64,000 nt of DNA, taken from Geminicoccus roseus DSM 18922. GTDB lineage: Bacteria > Pseudomonadota > Alphaproteobacteria > Geminicoccales > Geminicoccaceae. The position numbers were made by a program, and so were the translations under genes. The DNA is taken from positions 3,470,372 to 3,534,371 of the forward strand of contig NZ_KE386572.1 in assembly GCF_000427665.1 (NCBI RefSeq), read 5' to 3'. The notes beneath the pieces are model-generated. The model was not told where the DNA came from, searched no databases, and was given only the letters and a program-made list of their open reading frames with translations. Below are positions 7,726-16,072 of this stretch, piece by piece; position 1 is the first letter of the stretch, and each line of letters begins with the position of its first letter.

Positions 7726-8009
7726 GCCTCCAAGACGACAAGTCCGTCGCCCAGGACACTGTCGCCCCGATCCCGTCGCCATGGCCGGCAGGACCCGGCC
7801 GGGGCGTCCAGCCTTTGTCGACGAACCCGGCGAGGCGTCCATCGGACCGCCGACGGTGCCGGGGAATGTCCCGCCCGGCGGGCAGGCAGGGCGCTCGACC
7901 GCGCTTCAGCCTTTGGCGCCCGGGTACAGGTCCGAACCGGCGGACTCCGATCCACCATCGACGTTTCATGGCGGCCGGGTACCGGGCCTGGCGCCGGTTT
8001 CCGTGCACG

Positions 8010-8327
8010 ATGAAGGGCGGTCTCCAGGAAGGCCGGCATCCGGAGCGGGGTTTCCGGTACACGATCGAGGATGAGCTCGCGACGTCGCCCCGGGTGTTCA
8101 AGGGCAGCGAGCTGATCGGCAACTACGCCTTCCTCACCGGCGACGAGCGCTACGGCTATGTCAACGACCTGATCTTCAGCGACGACGGGACGACCGGCTA
8201 TCGCGCCTGTCCCCATCATGGCTGGCCGCCCAACCAGATCGGCTACCACCTGCCTTGCTCGCGCGACGAGATCACCGTCATCGATACGTTCGACTACGAC
8301 CAGATGAGGGGGGCGGGCTCACCCTAG
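8010..8327 (+). CDS. PRC-barrel-like protein (possibly degenerate)
   Basis: 105 residues read from ATG 8010. The centre (VFKGSELIGNYAFLTGDERYGYVNDLIFS) has the spacing of a PRC-barrel beta-strand pair (xSELIGxxVxxxxGExxGxVxDLIxD), and the C-terminal third keeps DEITVIDTF. Overall similarity is weak, the ribosome site is poor, and the frame stays open upstream with another ATG at 7968. It may be a diverged stress-related PRC protein or a decaying one. The 284 bases before it hold nothing recognisable. Confidence 0.4.
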   Translation: MKGGLQEGRHPERGFRYTIEDELATSPRVFKGSELIGNYAFLTGDERYGYVNDLIFSDDGTTGYRACPHHGWPPNQIGYHLPCSRDEITVIDTFDYDQMRGAGSP

Positions 8328-8413
8328 GGCTCCGGCAATGCCGCCAGCGCAAACGACAGCACGACCACGGGCGACATGGAGGACCTGTCGTCTTCATGAG
8401 CGTGGTGGACCGC

Positions 8414-8443
8414 CCCACCCGTACCGGCAGGCCCACGGGTGGG
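8414..8443. terminator. Hairpin between convergent genes
   Basis: 9-bp perfect stem CCCACCCGT / ACGGGTGGG, 12-base loop, lying between the stops at 8327 and 8476. Confidence 0.45.
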
Positions 8444-8475
8444 TCGCCGTCCATCCGCCGGAAGCAGGGGGCCTG

Positions 8476-8868
8476 CTACCCCTCGAAGCGGCTGGCGGAC
8501 TCCCGGTCATGCTCGTAGTGCCTGGCGAGCGGAAACGGCGGCAGCCAGGATTCGCGCCGGACGATCCAGCTCTCATAGGTCGGCATCAACTGGTCCGGTG
8601 CGTCCAGGGCCCCCAGGGCCACCTCGGTCTCGTCACCGGTGCGCGCGAACACGGACGAGCCGCAGCGGGGACAGAAATGCCGGCCGGCATAGTCCCGGGT
8701 CTCGCCTTCAATGGCTACCGCCTCCTGCGGAAAGATCGCGGTGGCCTGGAACAGGGCGCCATGATGCTTGCGGCAGTCCAGGCAGTGACACAGGCCGACC
8801 CGCCATGGGCGGCCCGTGGCCACGATACGGACATCGCCGCACAGGCAACCGCCGGTGAACCGCTCCAT
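8476..8868 (-). CDS. GFA (glutathione-dependent formaldehyde-activating) family protein
   Basis: 130 residues. The zinc-binding cysteines of the GFA fold are all present: GGCLCGDVRI, CHCLDCRKHHG and FCPRCGSSVF. Some GFA proteins speed the formation of S-hydroxymethylglutathione, but most family members have unproven activity. ATG 8868 follows GAGGAG by seven bases. The in-frame extension upstream to 9039 is proline/arginine-rich and unlike the family, so it is excluded. Divergent from the chromate genes. Confidence 0.85.
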   Translation of the reverse strand: MERFTGGCLCGDVRIVATGRPWRVGLCHCLDCRKHHGALFQATAIFPQEAVAIEGETRDYAGRHFCPRCGSSVFARTGDETEVALGALDAPDQLMPTYESWIVRRESWLPPFPLARHYEHDRESASRFEG

Positions 8869-9059
8869 GCAGCATCTCCTCGTCGGATCAAGCGGGCGCT
8901 CCCGAGGCAGGCCTTGCGGCCTGAGCGAGCCCTCCGGGCCGGCTGCATCTTGATCGGATCCCTGCCTGTCGCCTAGCATCCCGTTCATGGGGAATGCGAT
9001 CTCCCCACGAGGCGACAGCCGAAGAATCGCGTCCCGCACCGACCACGGAAGGACGCGCC

Positions 9060-9881
9060 ATGTCGTCGACCACCACCATCGCCATCGCCAAGCTGCAGCG
9101 CCTGATCGGCACCCCGAAATGCCCGGTGCTGGTCGATGTGCGCACCGAGGAGGATTTCGCGGCCGACCCGAGGCTGATCCCGGGTTCGGCCCGGCGGCCG
9201 CATGCCGGCGTGGAGGCGTGGAGCGGCGCCCTGAGCGGGCGTCAGGCGGTGGTCATCTGCCAGCAGGGTCGCAAGCTGAGCCAGGGGGTCGCCGCCTGGC
9301 TGCGCCACCTGGGGATCCCCGCCGATGTGCTGGAAGGCGGCTTCGCCGCCTGGGCGCAGGCGGGGCTGCCCGCGGTGCCGGCCGCCCGGCTGCCCGCGCC
9401 GGACGCCCGGGGGCGCAGCGTCTGGGTCACCCGCGCGCGCCCGAAGATCGACCGGATCGCCTGTCCCTGGCTGATCCGCCGCTTCATCGATCCTGGTGCC
9501 GTGTTCCTGTTCGTCGCGCCTGCCGAGGTGGAGGCCGTGGCCGAGCGGTTCGGGGCTGCGCCGTTCGACACGGAAGGGGTGTTCTGGAGCCATCGCGGCG
9601 AGCTTTGCACCTTCGACGTCATGCTGGACGAGTTCGCGCTCGGCACCGAGCCCCTGCGCCGGCTGGCGCGGATCGTGCGGGGCGCCGACACCGCCCGGCT
9701 GGACCTGGCCCCGGAAGCGGCCGGCCTGCTGGCGGCCTCGCTCGGCCTGTCGCGGATGCATGCCGACGACCTGGAGCAGCTCGACGCCGGGCTCGGCCTG
9801 TACGACGCCTTCTACCGCTGGTGCCGGGACGCTACCGACGAGACCCACAACTGGCCGGGTCGGAAGGGAGCGGCCCCATGA
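9060..9881 (+). CDS. Rhodanese-ChrB fusion, chromate resistance protein
   Basis: 273 residues in two parts. Residues about 8-105 are a rhodanese domain (VDVRTEEDF, active-site loop CQQGRKLSQG with the Cys), and residues 118-270 are the ChrB C-terminal domain (PKIDRIACPWLIRRFIDP is diagnostic). ChrB proteins regulate or assist chromate efflux; the rhodanese half could handle sulfane sulfur, sensible because chromate mimics sulfate and damages sulfur metabolism. The stop overlaps the chrA start as ATGA, so the two are translationally coupled. The N-terminal DNA-binding half of classical ChrB is absent, so it is probably not the operon repressor. Confidence 0.85.
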   Translation: MSSTTTIAIAKLQRLIGTPKCPVLVDVRTEEDFAADPRLIPGSARRPHAGVEAWSGALSGRQAVVICQQGRKLSQGVAAWLRHLGIPADVLEGGFAAWAQAGLPAVPAARLPAPDARGRSVWVTRARPKIDRIACPWLIRRFIDPGAVFLFVAPAEVEAVAERFGAAPFDTEGVFWSHRGELCTFDVMLDEFALGTEPLRRLARIVRGADTARLDLAPEAAGLLAASLGLSRMHADDLEQLDAGLGLYDAFYRWCRDATDETHNWPGRKGAAP

Positions 9882-11299
9882 GCGCCGCCCTGGAGGGCGC
9901 AGCCGCCGCCGAACGGGCCGCCCAGGCGGACCTCGCCATTCCGGAGGAGGCGCCGCCGTCGCTGGCGGACGCGTTCCGGGTCTGGCTCCGGATCGGGCTG
10001 CTTTCCTTTGGCGGGCCGGCCGGGCAGATCGCGCTCCTGCACCGCGAGGTGGTGGACCAGCGGCGCTGGATCGGGGAGCGGCGCTTCCTGCAGGTCCTGA
10101 ACTTCTGCACGCTCCTGCCGGGCCCGGAGGCGCAGCAGCTCGCCACCTATCTGGGATGGCTGATGCATGGCGTGCGCGGCGGGCTGCTGGCCGGCATTCT
10201 GTTCGTGCTGCCGGGGGCCATCGTCATGCTGGCGCTATCGGCGGCCTATGTGCTGCTGGGCGACGTGCCGCTGGTGTCCGCGCTGTTCTTCGGCCTGAAA
10301 TGCGCGGTCCTGGTGATCGTGGTCGAAGCCCTGCTGCGGGTGGGGCGCCGGGCGCTCCATGGGCGCGCGGCATGGGCGCTGGCAATCGCTGCCTTTGTCG
10401 CCCTGTTCGTCCTGAACCTGCCCTTTCCCCTGGTGGTGCTGACCGCGGGCCTCATCGGATTTCTGGCGCCCGGCGCCTTCGATGGGAACGGCCATGGCGA
10501 GGCCAGCGGCGACCAGCCGGCCTTGATCGACCGGATGCTGGTCGCCGATCCGGGCCGCCCGGCGCGGCTGGCCGCGCGTGCGCGGCTTGCCGGCGGCGTC
10601 GGGCTGGGGCTGTGGCTCCTGCCGGTGGGCCTGCTGCTAGGCACAGGCGCCGGCACCTATGCCGACATCGCCTGGTTCTTTTCCAAGATGGCGGTGGTCA
10701 CGGTAGGCGGGGCCTATGCCGTCCTGGCCTATGTCTCCCAGGACGCGGTGGCGGCCTATGGCTGGCTGTCGGCCGAGGAAATGCTGGCCGGCCTGGGCCT
10801 GGCCGAGACCACACCGGGGCCGCTGATCCTGGTGCTGCAGTTCGTGGGCTTTCTGGCCGGGTTCCGTGCGGCCGCGCCGCCCACCGGGCTTTTAGGCGGC
10901 GTCGCCGCCTCGGGCCTGGTGCTGTGGGTCACCTTCGCGCCCTGCTTCGTGTTCGTGTTCCTGGGCGCGCCGGCGATCGAGCGGCTGCAGAACAATCGGG
11001 CGCTCGCCGGGGCGCTGGCGGCGATCACCGCTGCGGTGGTGGGCGTGATCGCCAACCTGGCCGCCTGGTTCGGCCTGCGCGTGCTGTTCGGCGAGCTGCA
11101 GCCGGTCGGGTTCGCGGGTCTGAGCGTCGAGCTGCCGGTGCCGGCCTCCCTGGACCTTGCCGCCTGCTCGCTGGCGGCGCTGGCGGCACTGGCCCTGTTC
11201 CGCCTCCGCCTGGGGGTGGTCAGGACCCTGGCGCTGGCGGCCCTCGCCAGCCTGCTGCTCGGCCTGGTGCTTGGAGAACTTTCCCTGCCAGCGCCCTGA
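9878..11299 (+). CDS. chrA: Chromate efflux transporter ChrA
   Basis: 473 residues, the length of long-chain ChrA proteins with two homologous halves of about six membrane helices. Each half opens with the family motif: LLSFGGPAGQIALLHREVV (residues 40-58) and, in the second half, FFSKMAVVTVGGAYAVLAYV. LPGPEAQQLATYLGWLMHG and LAETTPGPLILVLQFVGF are the paired second motifs. ChrA exports chromate from the cytoplasm using the proton motive force. Start ATG 9878 overlaps the upstream stop. A short hairpin (11300-11315) ends the operon. Confidence 0.93.
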   Translation: MSAALEGAAAAERAAQADLAIPEEAPPSLADAFRVWLRIGLLSFGGPAGQIALLHREVVDQRRWIGERRFLQVLNFCTLLPGPEAQQLATYLGWLMHGVRGGLLAGILFVLPGAIVMLALSAAYVLLGDVPLVSALFFGLKCAVLVIVVEALLRVGRRALHGRAAWALAIAAFVALFVLNLPFPLVVLTAGLIGFLAPGAFDGNGHGEASGDQPALIDRMLVADPGRPARLAARARLAGGVGLGLWLLPVGLLLGTGAGTYADIAWFFSKMAVVTVGGAYAVLAYVSQDAVAAYGWLSAEEMLAGLGLAETTPGPLILVLQFVGFLAGFRAAAPPTGLLGGVAASGLVLWVTFAPCFVFVFLGAPAIERLQNNRALAGALAAITAAVVGVIANLAAWFGLRVLFGELQPVGFAGLSVELPVPASLDLAACSLAALAALALFRLRLGVVRTLALAALASLLLGLVLGELSLPAP

Positions 11300-11315
11300 C
11301 CGCCCGTGCGGGCGG
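11300..11315. terminator. Short hairpin between chrA and Nramp gene
   Basis: 6-bp GC stem CCGCCC/GGGCGG with a 4-base loop right after the chrA stop; convergent stop at 11329. Confidence 0.4.
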
Positions 11316-11328
11316 CCAGGGAACGGGG

Positions 11329-12753
11329 TCAGTCGAACAGGCCGAACACCTTCAGCGCGGTGTAGAGGCCCAGCAGGATGATCGCCAGGCTGCTGATCAC
11401 CAGGGCGGCGTTGAACAGGCCGCCGCCATGGATGCGCGGGTCGGTCTCAGTCTGGCGCAGGTACCAGACGGCCACGACGGTGCCGAGCAGGAACACCCCG
11501 GTCATCACCCCGCCGATCTGGACCATCAGCACCGGCGACTGGATGAACAGGTAGGCGCAGCCCCACACGATCGGCAGCGCCACGGTGAAGATCCGGATCC
11601 AGCGGGTGCGGGACCGGGTGTCCTGCCAGTCGACCAGGCCCACCACCGACAAAAAGTTCACGTACATGCGCGACCAGCTGGGCACGGCGGCCCACAGGGT
11701 CGAGCCCAGCACCGCGAACGAGCCCAGCAGGAACAGGATCGCGGCCCATTCGCCCAGCGTGTCGGTGTACATCCGCGACAGGGTGGTGATCATCTCGTTG
11801 CCGACCGGCACCAGACCCTGCGGGCGCAGCACGGCGGCGCCCATGATGAAGAAGGCCAGCGTGCCGAAGGTGTAGATCGCCCAGGACACGAACGCGTCCT
11901 TGTACATCACGGCGATCCAGCCCTTGGCGCGGCGCGCCCAGGCCTCGCTGCCGTCGTTCGGGCCGACATTGCGGGCATAGCCCTTCTCAATACACCAGTA
12001 GGTGTAGAAGGTCAGCTCGTCGGCGCCGACGCCGGTGATGCCGAACATGGCGATGGCGGCGCCGATCGTTCCGGCCGGGATGGCGAAGGCCAGGCCGCCC
12101 ATCAGCTCGTCCATGCCGTAGGCATAGGGAGTGAACGGCAGGCCCAGCGCGATCACGATGGTGACCACGCTGAAGATCACCACCAGGAACACGGCACCCC
12201 GCTCGATCAGGCTGTAGCGGTTGGAATAGAGCAGGGCGATGCTGGAGGCGGCGGTGACCACGGTCCAGAAGGTCAGCGAGGTGGTGCCGAGCGGGTCGCC
12301 GCCGACCGGCAGGAGGATGCTGAGCGAGGCCGCGGCACCGCCCAGCACGCCGCCGATCTGCAGCACCTTGGAGAGCGCCATCAGCACCCAGAGCACGTTG
12401 ATCCAGCCGACCGGGCCGAGCTTGGGCGGGACCTTGTTGTAGCCGGTCAGCGCCGGCTGGCCGGTGGAGATCGTCCAGCGGGCCAGTTCCACCTGGACCG
12501 CGACCTTCACCAGCGTGCTGAAGATCACCATCCACAACAGCGCGAACCCGGCATGGGCGCCGAGCGTGGTGGTGGCGATCAGCTCGCCGGAGCCGACGAT
12601 CGAGGCGCTGAGGATCAGGCCCGGGCCCAGATGCTTCAGGCTGTGCTTCCAGCCGACCGGCGGTTCCTGGATGCCCTCGGGGGTGAGATGGTAGGGGTCG
12701 TCGTCATGGGCGCGGTAGGCGGTGGCCGCCACCGCGTCAGCTTTGCTTGCCAA
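11329..12753 (-). CDS. Nramp-superfamily transporter with atypical metal site
   Basis: About 474 residues with 11-12 hydrophobic helices and the overall Nramp order. TM1 opens with HLGPGLILSASIVGSGEL, where canonical Nramp has DPGN for metal binding; here the four positions read GSGE. TM6 reads MFGITGVGADEL instead of the MPHN motif. The protein therefore belongs to a side branch of the superfamily whose substrate may not be Mn2+/Fe2+. The start is uncertain: TTG 12753 (MASKADAV) with AGGGAA eight bases upstream is preferred over the far-upstream in-frame TTG at 12855. No regulator or partner gene is adjacent. Confidence 0.75.
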   Translation of the reverse strand: MASKADAVAATAYRAHDDDPYHLTPEGIQEPPVGWKHSLKHLGPGLILSASIVGSGELIATTTLGAHAGFALLWMVIFSTLVKVAVQVELARWTISTGQPALTGYNKVPPKLGPVGWINVLWVLMALSKVLQIGGVLGGAAASLSILLPVGGDPLGTTSLTFWTVVTAASSIALLYSNRYSLIERGAVFLVVIFSVVTIVIALGLPFTPYAYGMDELMGGLAFAIPAGTIGAAIAMFGITGVGADELTFYTYWCIEKGYARNVGPNDGSEAWARRAKGWIAVMYKDAFVSWAIYTFGTLAFFIMGAAVLRPQGLVPVGNEMITTLSRMYTDTLGEWAAILFLLGSFAVLGSTLWAAVPSWSRMYVNFLSVVGLVDWQDTRSRTRWIRIFTVALPIVWGCAYLFIQSPVLMVQIGGVMTGVFLLGTVVAVWYLRQTETDPRIHGGGLFNAALVISSLAIILLGLYTALKVFGLFD

Positions 12754-12990
12754 GTGCAGCTTCCCTGAAGGAGCGAGGATCGGCGGGCGGCAAGGGAGTT
12801 GTCGACGATCCCGGGTCGGCGCCGCCGGTGGAACGGCTTGAACCAAACCTGTCAACTTCCTGCCATCACTAAAGAATGTCCGGCCGATGACGAGAGGGTC
12901 ATCCGGACCGGCAGGGCCTTCTGCTTGCTGGGCGCCGGGCGGTATGCAGGGGGATTGCCTGGGTCACCGGAGGCCGGGGAAAGGAGCTGG

Positions 12991-13659
12991 ATGACGATGG
13001 GCGGCGGCGAGATGGTCAAGGCCTGCCCGGTCTGCCGCGCCGGGGCGGCGCTGCCGTTCTTGAGCGTCGGCGGGCGGGACTATCGGCGCTGCGCGCAGTG
13101 CGAGGCGCGCTTCCTCGATCCGGCGCAGCTTCCGGCCCCGGACGAGGAGCGGGCCGAGTACCTGCGCCACCAGAACGATCCGGACGACCCGCATTACCGG
13201 CGCTTCCTGGCCAGGCTGGCGGAGCCGCTCCTGGCGGCGCTGGGACCGGAGCTGGAGGGGCTGGATTTCGGCTGCGGGCCGGGACCGGCGCTGGCGGCGA
13301 TGCTGCGCGAGGCGGGCCACCGGGTGGCGCTGTACGACCCGTTCTTCCACCCGGACACGGGCGCGCTTTCCCGGCGCTACGACTTCGTCGCCTGCGCCGA
13401 GGTGGTGGAGCATTTCCACGATCCGGCCGGCATGTTCGACCGGCTGGACGGCCTGCTCCGCCCGGGCGGGGTGCTGGGGGTGATGACCTGCTTCCAGACC
13501 GACGACGCCCGCTTCGCCGACTGGCACTACCGGCGCGACCCCACCCACGTCGTGTTCTACCGGGCCCGGACCTTCGCGGTGCTGGCGGCGCAGCGAAGCT
13601 GGAGCTGCGCCATTCCCCGCAAGGACGTGGCGCTGCTGCGCAAGCCCGGCACGGGCTGA
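12991..13659 (+). CDS. Class I SAM-dependent methyltransferase with N-terminal zinc-ribbon
   Basis: 222 residues. The N-terminus has two CxxC pairs (CPVCRAG, CAQCEARFLDP), as in the methyltransferase group that begins with a treble-clef zinc element. Motif I is LDFGCGPGPALAAML, followed by VALYDPFF, and CAEVVEHFHDP matches the post-II motif of Methyltransf_23 proteins. The SAM-binding core is complete; the substrate is unknown. AAGGAG at 12981 fits ATG 12991 or 12997. Convergent with the dehydrogenase at 13674, only 14 bases apart. Confidence 0.8.
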   Translation: MTMGGGEMVKACPVCRAGAALPFLSVGGRDYRRCAQCEARFLDPAQLPAPDEERAEYLRHQNDPDDPHYRRFLARLAEPLLAALGPELEGLDFGCGPGPALAAMLREAGHRVALYDPFFHPDTGALSRRYDFVACAEVVEHFHDPAGMFDRLDGLLRPGGVLGVMTCFQTDDARFADWHYRRDPTHVVFYRARTFAVLAAQRSWSCAIPRKDVALLRKPGTG

Positions 13660-13673
13660 GCGGCCGGCAGGGC

Positions 13674-14558
13674 TCAGCCGATGCTCTCGCCCGCGTCCTT
13701 GGCGGCAAGGGCGCCGATCGCCGACCAGTCCAGGTTCTCGCCGCCCTGGGCCAGCAGGGCCAGGAAGCGGTCGCGCAACAGGCTGGCCAGCGGCAGCGGC
13801 ACCTGCAGTTCCTCCGCGGCGGCCAGCACCAGGCGGATGTCCTTCTGGCCGAGCGGGGCAGCGAAGCCGGCCGGCTCGAACTGCCGCTCGGCGATCAGCC
13901 GGCCATAGGTGCGATACACCGGCGCGCCGAACAGGGTGTTGGTCAGCACGTCCAGATAGGCGGCGCGGTCGACCCCGGCCTTGCCGACCAGGGCCATGGC
14001 CTCGCCCAGCGATTCGATCACGGCGGCGATCAGGAAATTGCCGCTGAGCTTCACCAGGTTGGCGGCATCCGGGGCCTCGCCCACCACGAAGGTCTGCCGG
14101 CCAATCGCCTCGAACAGCGGCGTCATTGCCTGCACGGCGTCGGGATCGCCGGCCGCCACCACCGACAGCTCGCCGGCGGCCGCCACCTCGGGCCGGCCGA
14201 ACACCGGGGCGGCGACGAAGCGCTGGCCGGCCGCTGCATGGTCGGCGGCCAGCCGGCGGGACAGGGCCACGCTGATGGTGCTGCAGGAGACATGGGTCGC
14301 GCCCGGCGCAAGGCTGGCCAGCACGCCGTTCTCGCCATAGGCCGCGGCCTCGACCGCCTCGTCATTGGACAGCATGCTCACCACCGCCTGGCCCCGGCAG
14401 GCCCCGGCGATGTCGGCGGCGGCGACAGCGCCGGCCTCCACCAGCGGCGCCGCCTTTGCGGGCGTGCGGTTGAACACGCTCACCTCGTGGCCGGCGCGGA
14501 CCAGGTTGGCGGCCATGCCCGCGCCCATCCGGCCAAGGCCGATGAATCCCAGCTTCAT
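13674..14558 (-). CDS. Beta-hydroxyacid dehydrogenase (3-hydroxyisobutyrate DH/glyoxylate reductase type)
   Basis: 294 residues. The NAD(P)-binding site is GFIGLGRMGAGMAANL at the extreme N-terminus, the substrate-binding segment reads APVFGRPEVAAAGEL, and the conserved catalytic Lys lies in NLVKLSGNFLIAA. These are the fold and motifs of the family that oxidises 3-hydroxyisobutyrate or reduces tartronate or succinic semialdehyde. The FGRP form of the substrate loop is common in the glyoxylate/succinic-semialdehyde reductase branch. It follows the AhpD-like gene by 20 bases in the same direction, so the two form an operon. Confidence 0.85.
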   Translation of the reverse strand: MKLGFIGLGRMGAGMAANLVRAGHEVSVFNRTPAKAAPLVEAGAVAAADIAGACRGQAVVSMLSNDEAVEAAAYGENGVLASLAPGATHVSCSTISVALSRRLAADHAAAGQRFVAAPVFGRPEVAAAGELSVVAAGDPDAVQAMTPLFEAIGRQTFVVGEAPDAANLVKLSGNFLIAAVIESLGEAMALVGKAGVDRAAYLDVLTNTLFGAPVYRTYGRLIAERQFEPAGFAAPLGQKDIRLVLAAAEELQVPLPLASLLRDRFLALLAQGGENLDWSAIGALAAKDAGESIG

Positions 14559-14578
14559 CCTTGCTCGTCCTTCGGTTT

Positions 14579-14971
14579 TCAGCGGAACTGCTCGTCGACC
14601 GGGACCCGGTACGCGGCCACCAGGCGGTTGGTCTCGTTGGCCATGCCGATCACCGCGGCGAGCTCGGCGAACATCTCCGGGGTCATCCCGGCCTTGGCGG
14701 CGGCGGCCGAGTGGGAGGCGATGCAGTACTCGCAGTCGTTGGTGACGCTCACCGCGACATAGATCAGTTCCTTGACCAGCGGCGAGAGCGCGCCGTCGGC
14801 CATGATCTCCTTGATGCTCGCCCAGGTGCGGCGGAGCGTCTTCGGGTCGTTGGCGAGGTACTTCCAGAAATTGTTGACGTCCTGGACGTTGCGGCTGGCC
14901 TTGATGTCGTCGAACACCGCGCGGACTTCCGGGCTGGCGTCGGCATACTCGATGGGGGCGGGGCGGGGCAT
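14579..14971 (-). CDS. Carboxymuconolactone decarboxylase/AhpD-like protein
   Basis: 130 residues. The redox motif CEYCIASHS (CxxCxxxH) is that of AhpD-type alkylhydroperoxidases within the CMD family: two cysteines and a histidine that relay protons and reduce peroxides. The N-terminal half is the helical CMD dimer element. ATG 14971 follows CAGGAG; further in-frame upstream sequence is unlike the family. It is cotranscribed with the downstream dehydrogenase. Confidence 0.85.
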   Translation of the reverse strand: MPRPAPIEYADASPEVRAVFDDIKASRNVQDVNNFWKYLANDPKTLRRTWASIKEIMADGALSPLVKELIYVAVSVTNDCEYCIASHSAAAAKAGMTPEMFAELAAVIGMANETNRLVAAYRVPVDEQFR

Positions 14972-15073
14972 GGCGCGGCTCCTGGTGGCGGCCCGGCACG
15001 GGCCGGGGCGTGCCCCCTGGTTTACGGAGATCCGGGCGCGCCGGCCACCGGTCGGCACGCCCCTGGGCGCGGG

Positions 15074-16057
15074 TCAGGCCGCGAAGTCGGCGGGCTTGAG
15101 CTCGGTCACGCCGTCGAGCTGCAGGACGATGGGCGTGGCGACATGGAAACCCGGGCGGCCGACCGAGGCCAGGCTGGTCAGCGCCACGCCCAGGTCGATC
15201 GTGAGCGTCTGATCGGCCAGGGCCACGCCGGCGTCGCCGGCGCCGACCACGCCGTCGGCGTTGCTGTCCAGGGCGGCAAAGCCCACGGTCTCCAGGCCGC
15301 CATCGTCGATGATGGCGAATCGCAGAGGACCGATCAGGTCGCTGCCGGTGGTGAAGTCGGTGATCCGGGTCTGCCCGCCGCCGGCGAACTCCTGGTTTCC
15401 GCTGCTATAGTCCATGGTGAGGGCATCCGCGCCCGCCCCGAAGGTGACGGTCGCGTCCAGGCCGGCCAGACCCAGCAGGCTCACCCGGTCGTCGCCGCTG
15501 CCGGTGTCGATGCTGTCCTTGGCATAGGCGGTCACGACGTCGTCGCCATCCTCGCCCGCCACGACATTGGTGCCGCCGCCGGCGTCCAGGAAGTCGTCGC
15601 CCAGGCCGCCATGCAGCAGGTCGTCGCCCAGGCCGCCGCGCAGGTCGTCCCATCCGTCCCCGCCCCAGAGCTGGTCGTTGCCCTCGCCGCCATCCAGGAA
15701 ATCGTCGCCGTCGTTGCCGAACAGCTGGTCGTCGCCCGGTCCGCCGGACAGCCGGTCCTGGCCGATCCGCCCGCGCAGGACGTCCTGGCCATCCCCGCCA
15801 TGCAGGGTGTCGTCGCCTTCATTGCCAAACAGCAGGTCGTCGCCGATGCCGCCGTCCAGGATGTCGTTGCCGGCAGCGCCGAACAGGCGGTCGTCGCCCT
15901 CCTGGCCGTGCAGCATGTCATGGCCGGCCTCGCCATAGAGGGCGTCGTCGTTCATGCCCCCCGCCAGACGGTCGTTGCCGTCCCGGCCATACATCGTGTC
16001 CTTCGAGCTCGTGCCGACCAGGTCGTCGTTCCCTGGCGTGCCAGTGATCGTGGGCAT
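15074..16057 (-). CDS. RTX hemolysin-type calcium-binding repeat protein
   Basis: 327 residues. From residue 2 to about 165 the chain is close to continuous RTX nonads (GGxGxDxLx; e.g. GGIGDDLLF, GNEGDDTLH), about 16 copies, the standard calcium-binding parallel beta-roll. The second half is a beta-rich domain containing ALDSNADGVVGAGD, an EF-hand-like DxNxDGxxxxxD loop. There is no N-terminal signal, in line with type I secretion. It is the last gene of a three-gene operon behind the 560-residue unknown (15-base gap). Confidence 0.85.
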   Translation of the reverse strand: MPTITGTPGNDDLVGTSSKDTMYGRDGNDRLAGGMNDDALYGEAGHDMLHGQEGDDRLFGAAGNDILDGGIGDDLLFGNEGDDTLHGGDGQDVLRGRIGQDRLSGGPGDDQLFGNDGDDFLDGGEGNDQLWGGDGWDDLRGGLGDDLLHGGLGDDFLDAGGGTNVVAGEDGDDVVTAYAKDSIDTGSGDDRVSLLGLAGLDATVTFGAGADALTMDYSSGNQEFAGGGQTRITDFTTGSDLIGPLRFAIIDDGGLETVGFAALDSNADGVVGAGDAGVALADQTLTIDLGVALTSLASVGRPGFHVATPIVLQLDGVTELKPADFAA

Positions 16058-16072
16058 GGTTCGTCTCCTGTG

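Noticed and set aside
9496..12768. 1090-codon plus-strand frame
   Set aside because: Shadow of chrB/chrA in another frame and antisense to the Nramp gene; Arg/Gly/Pro-rich translation.
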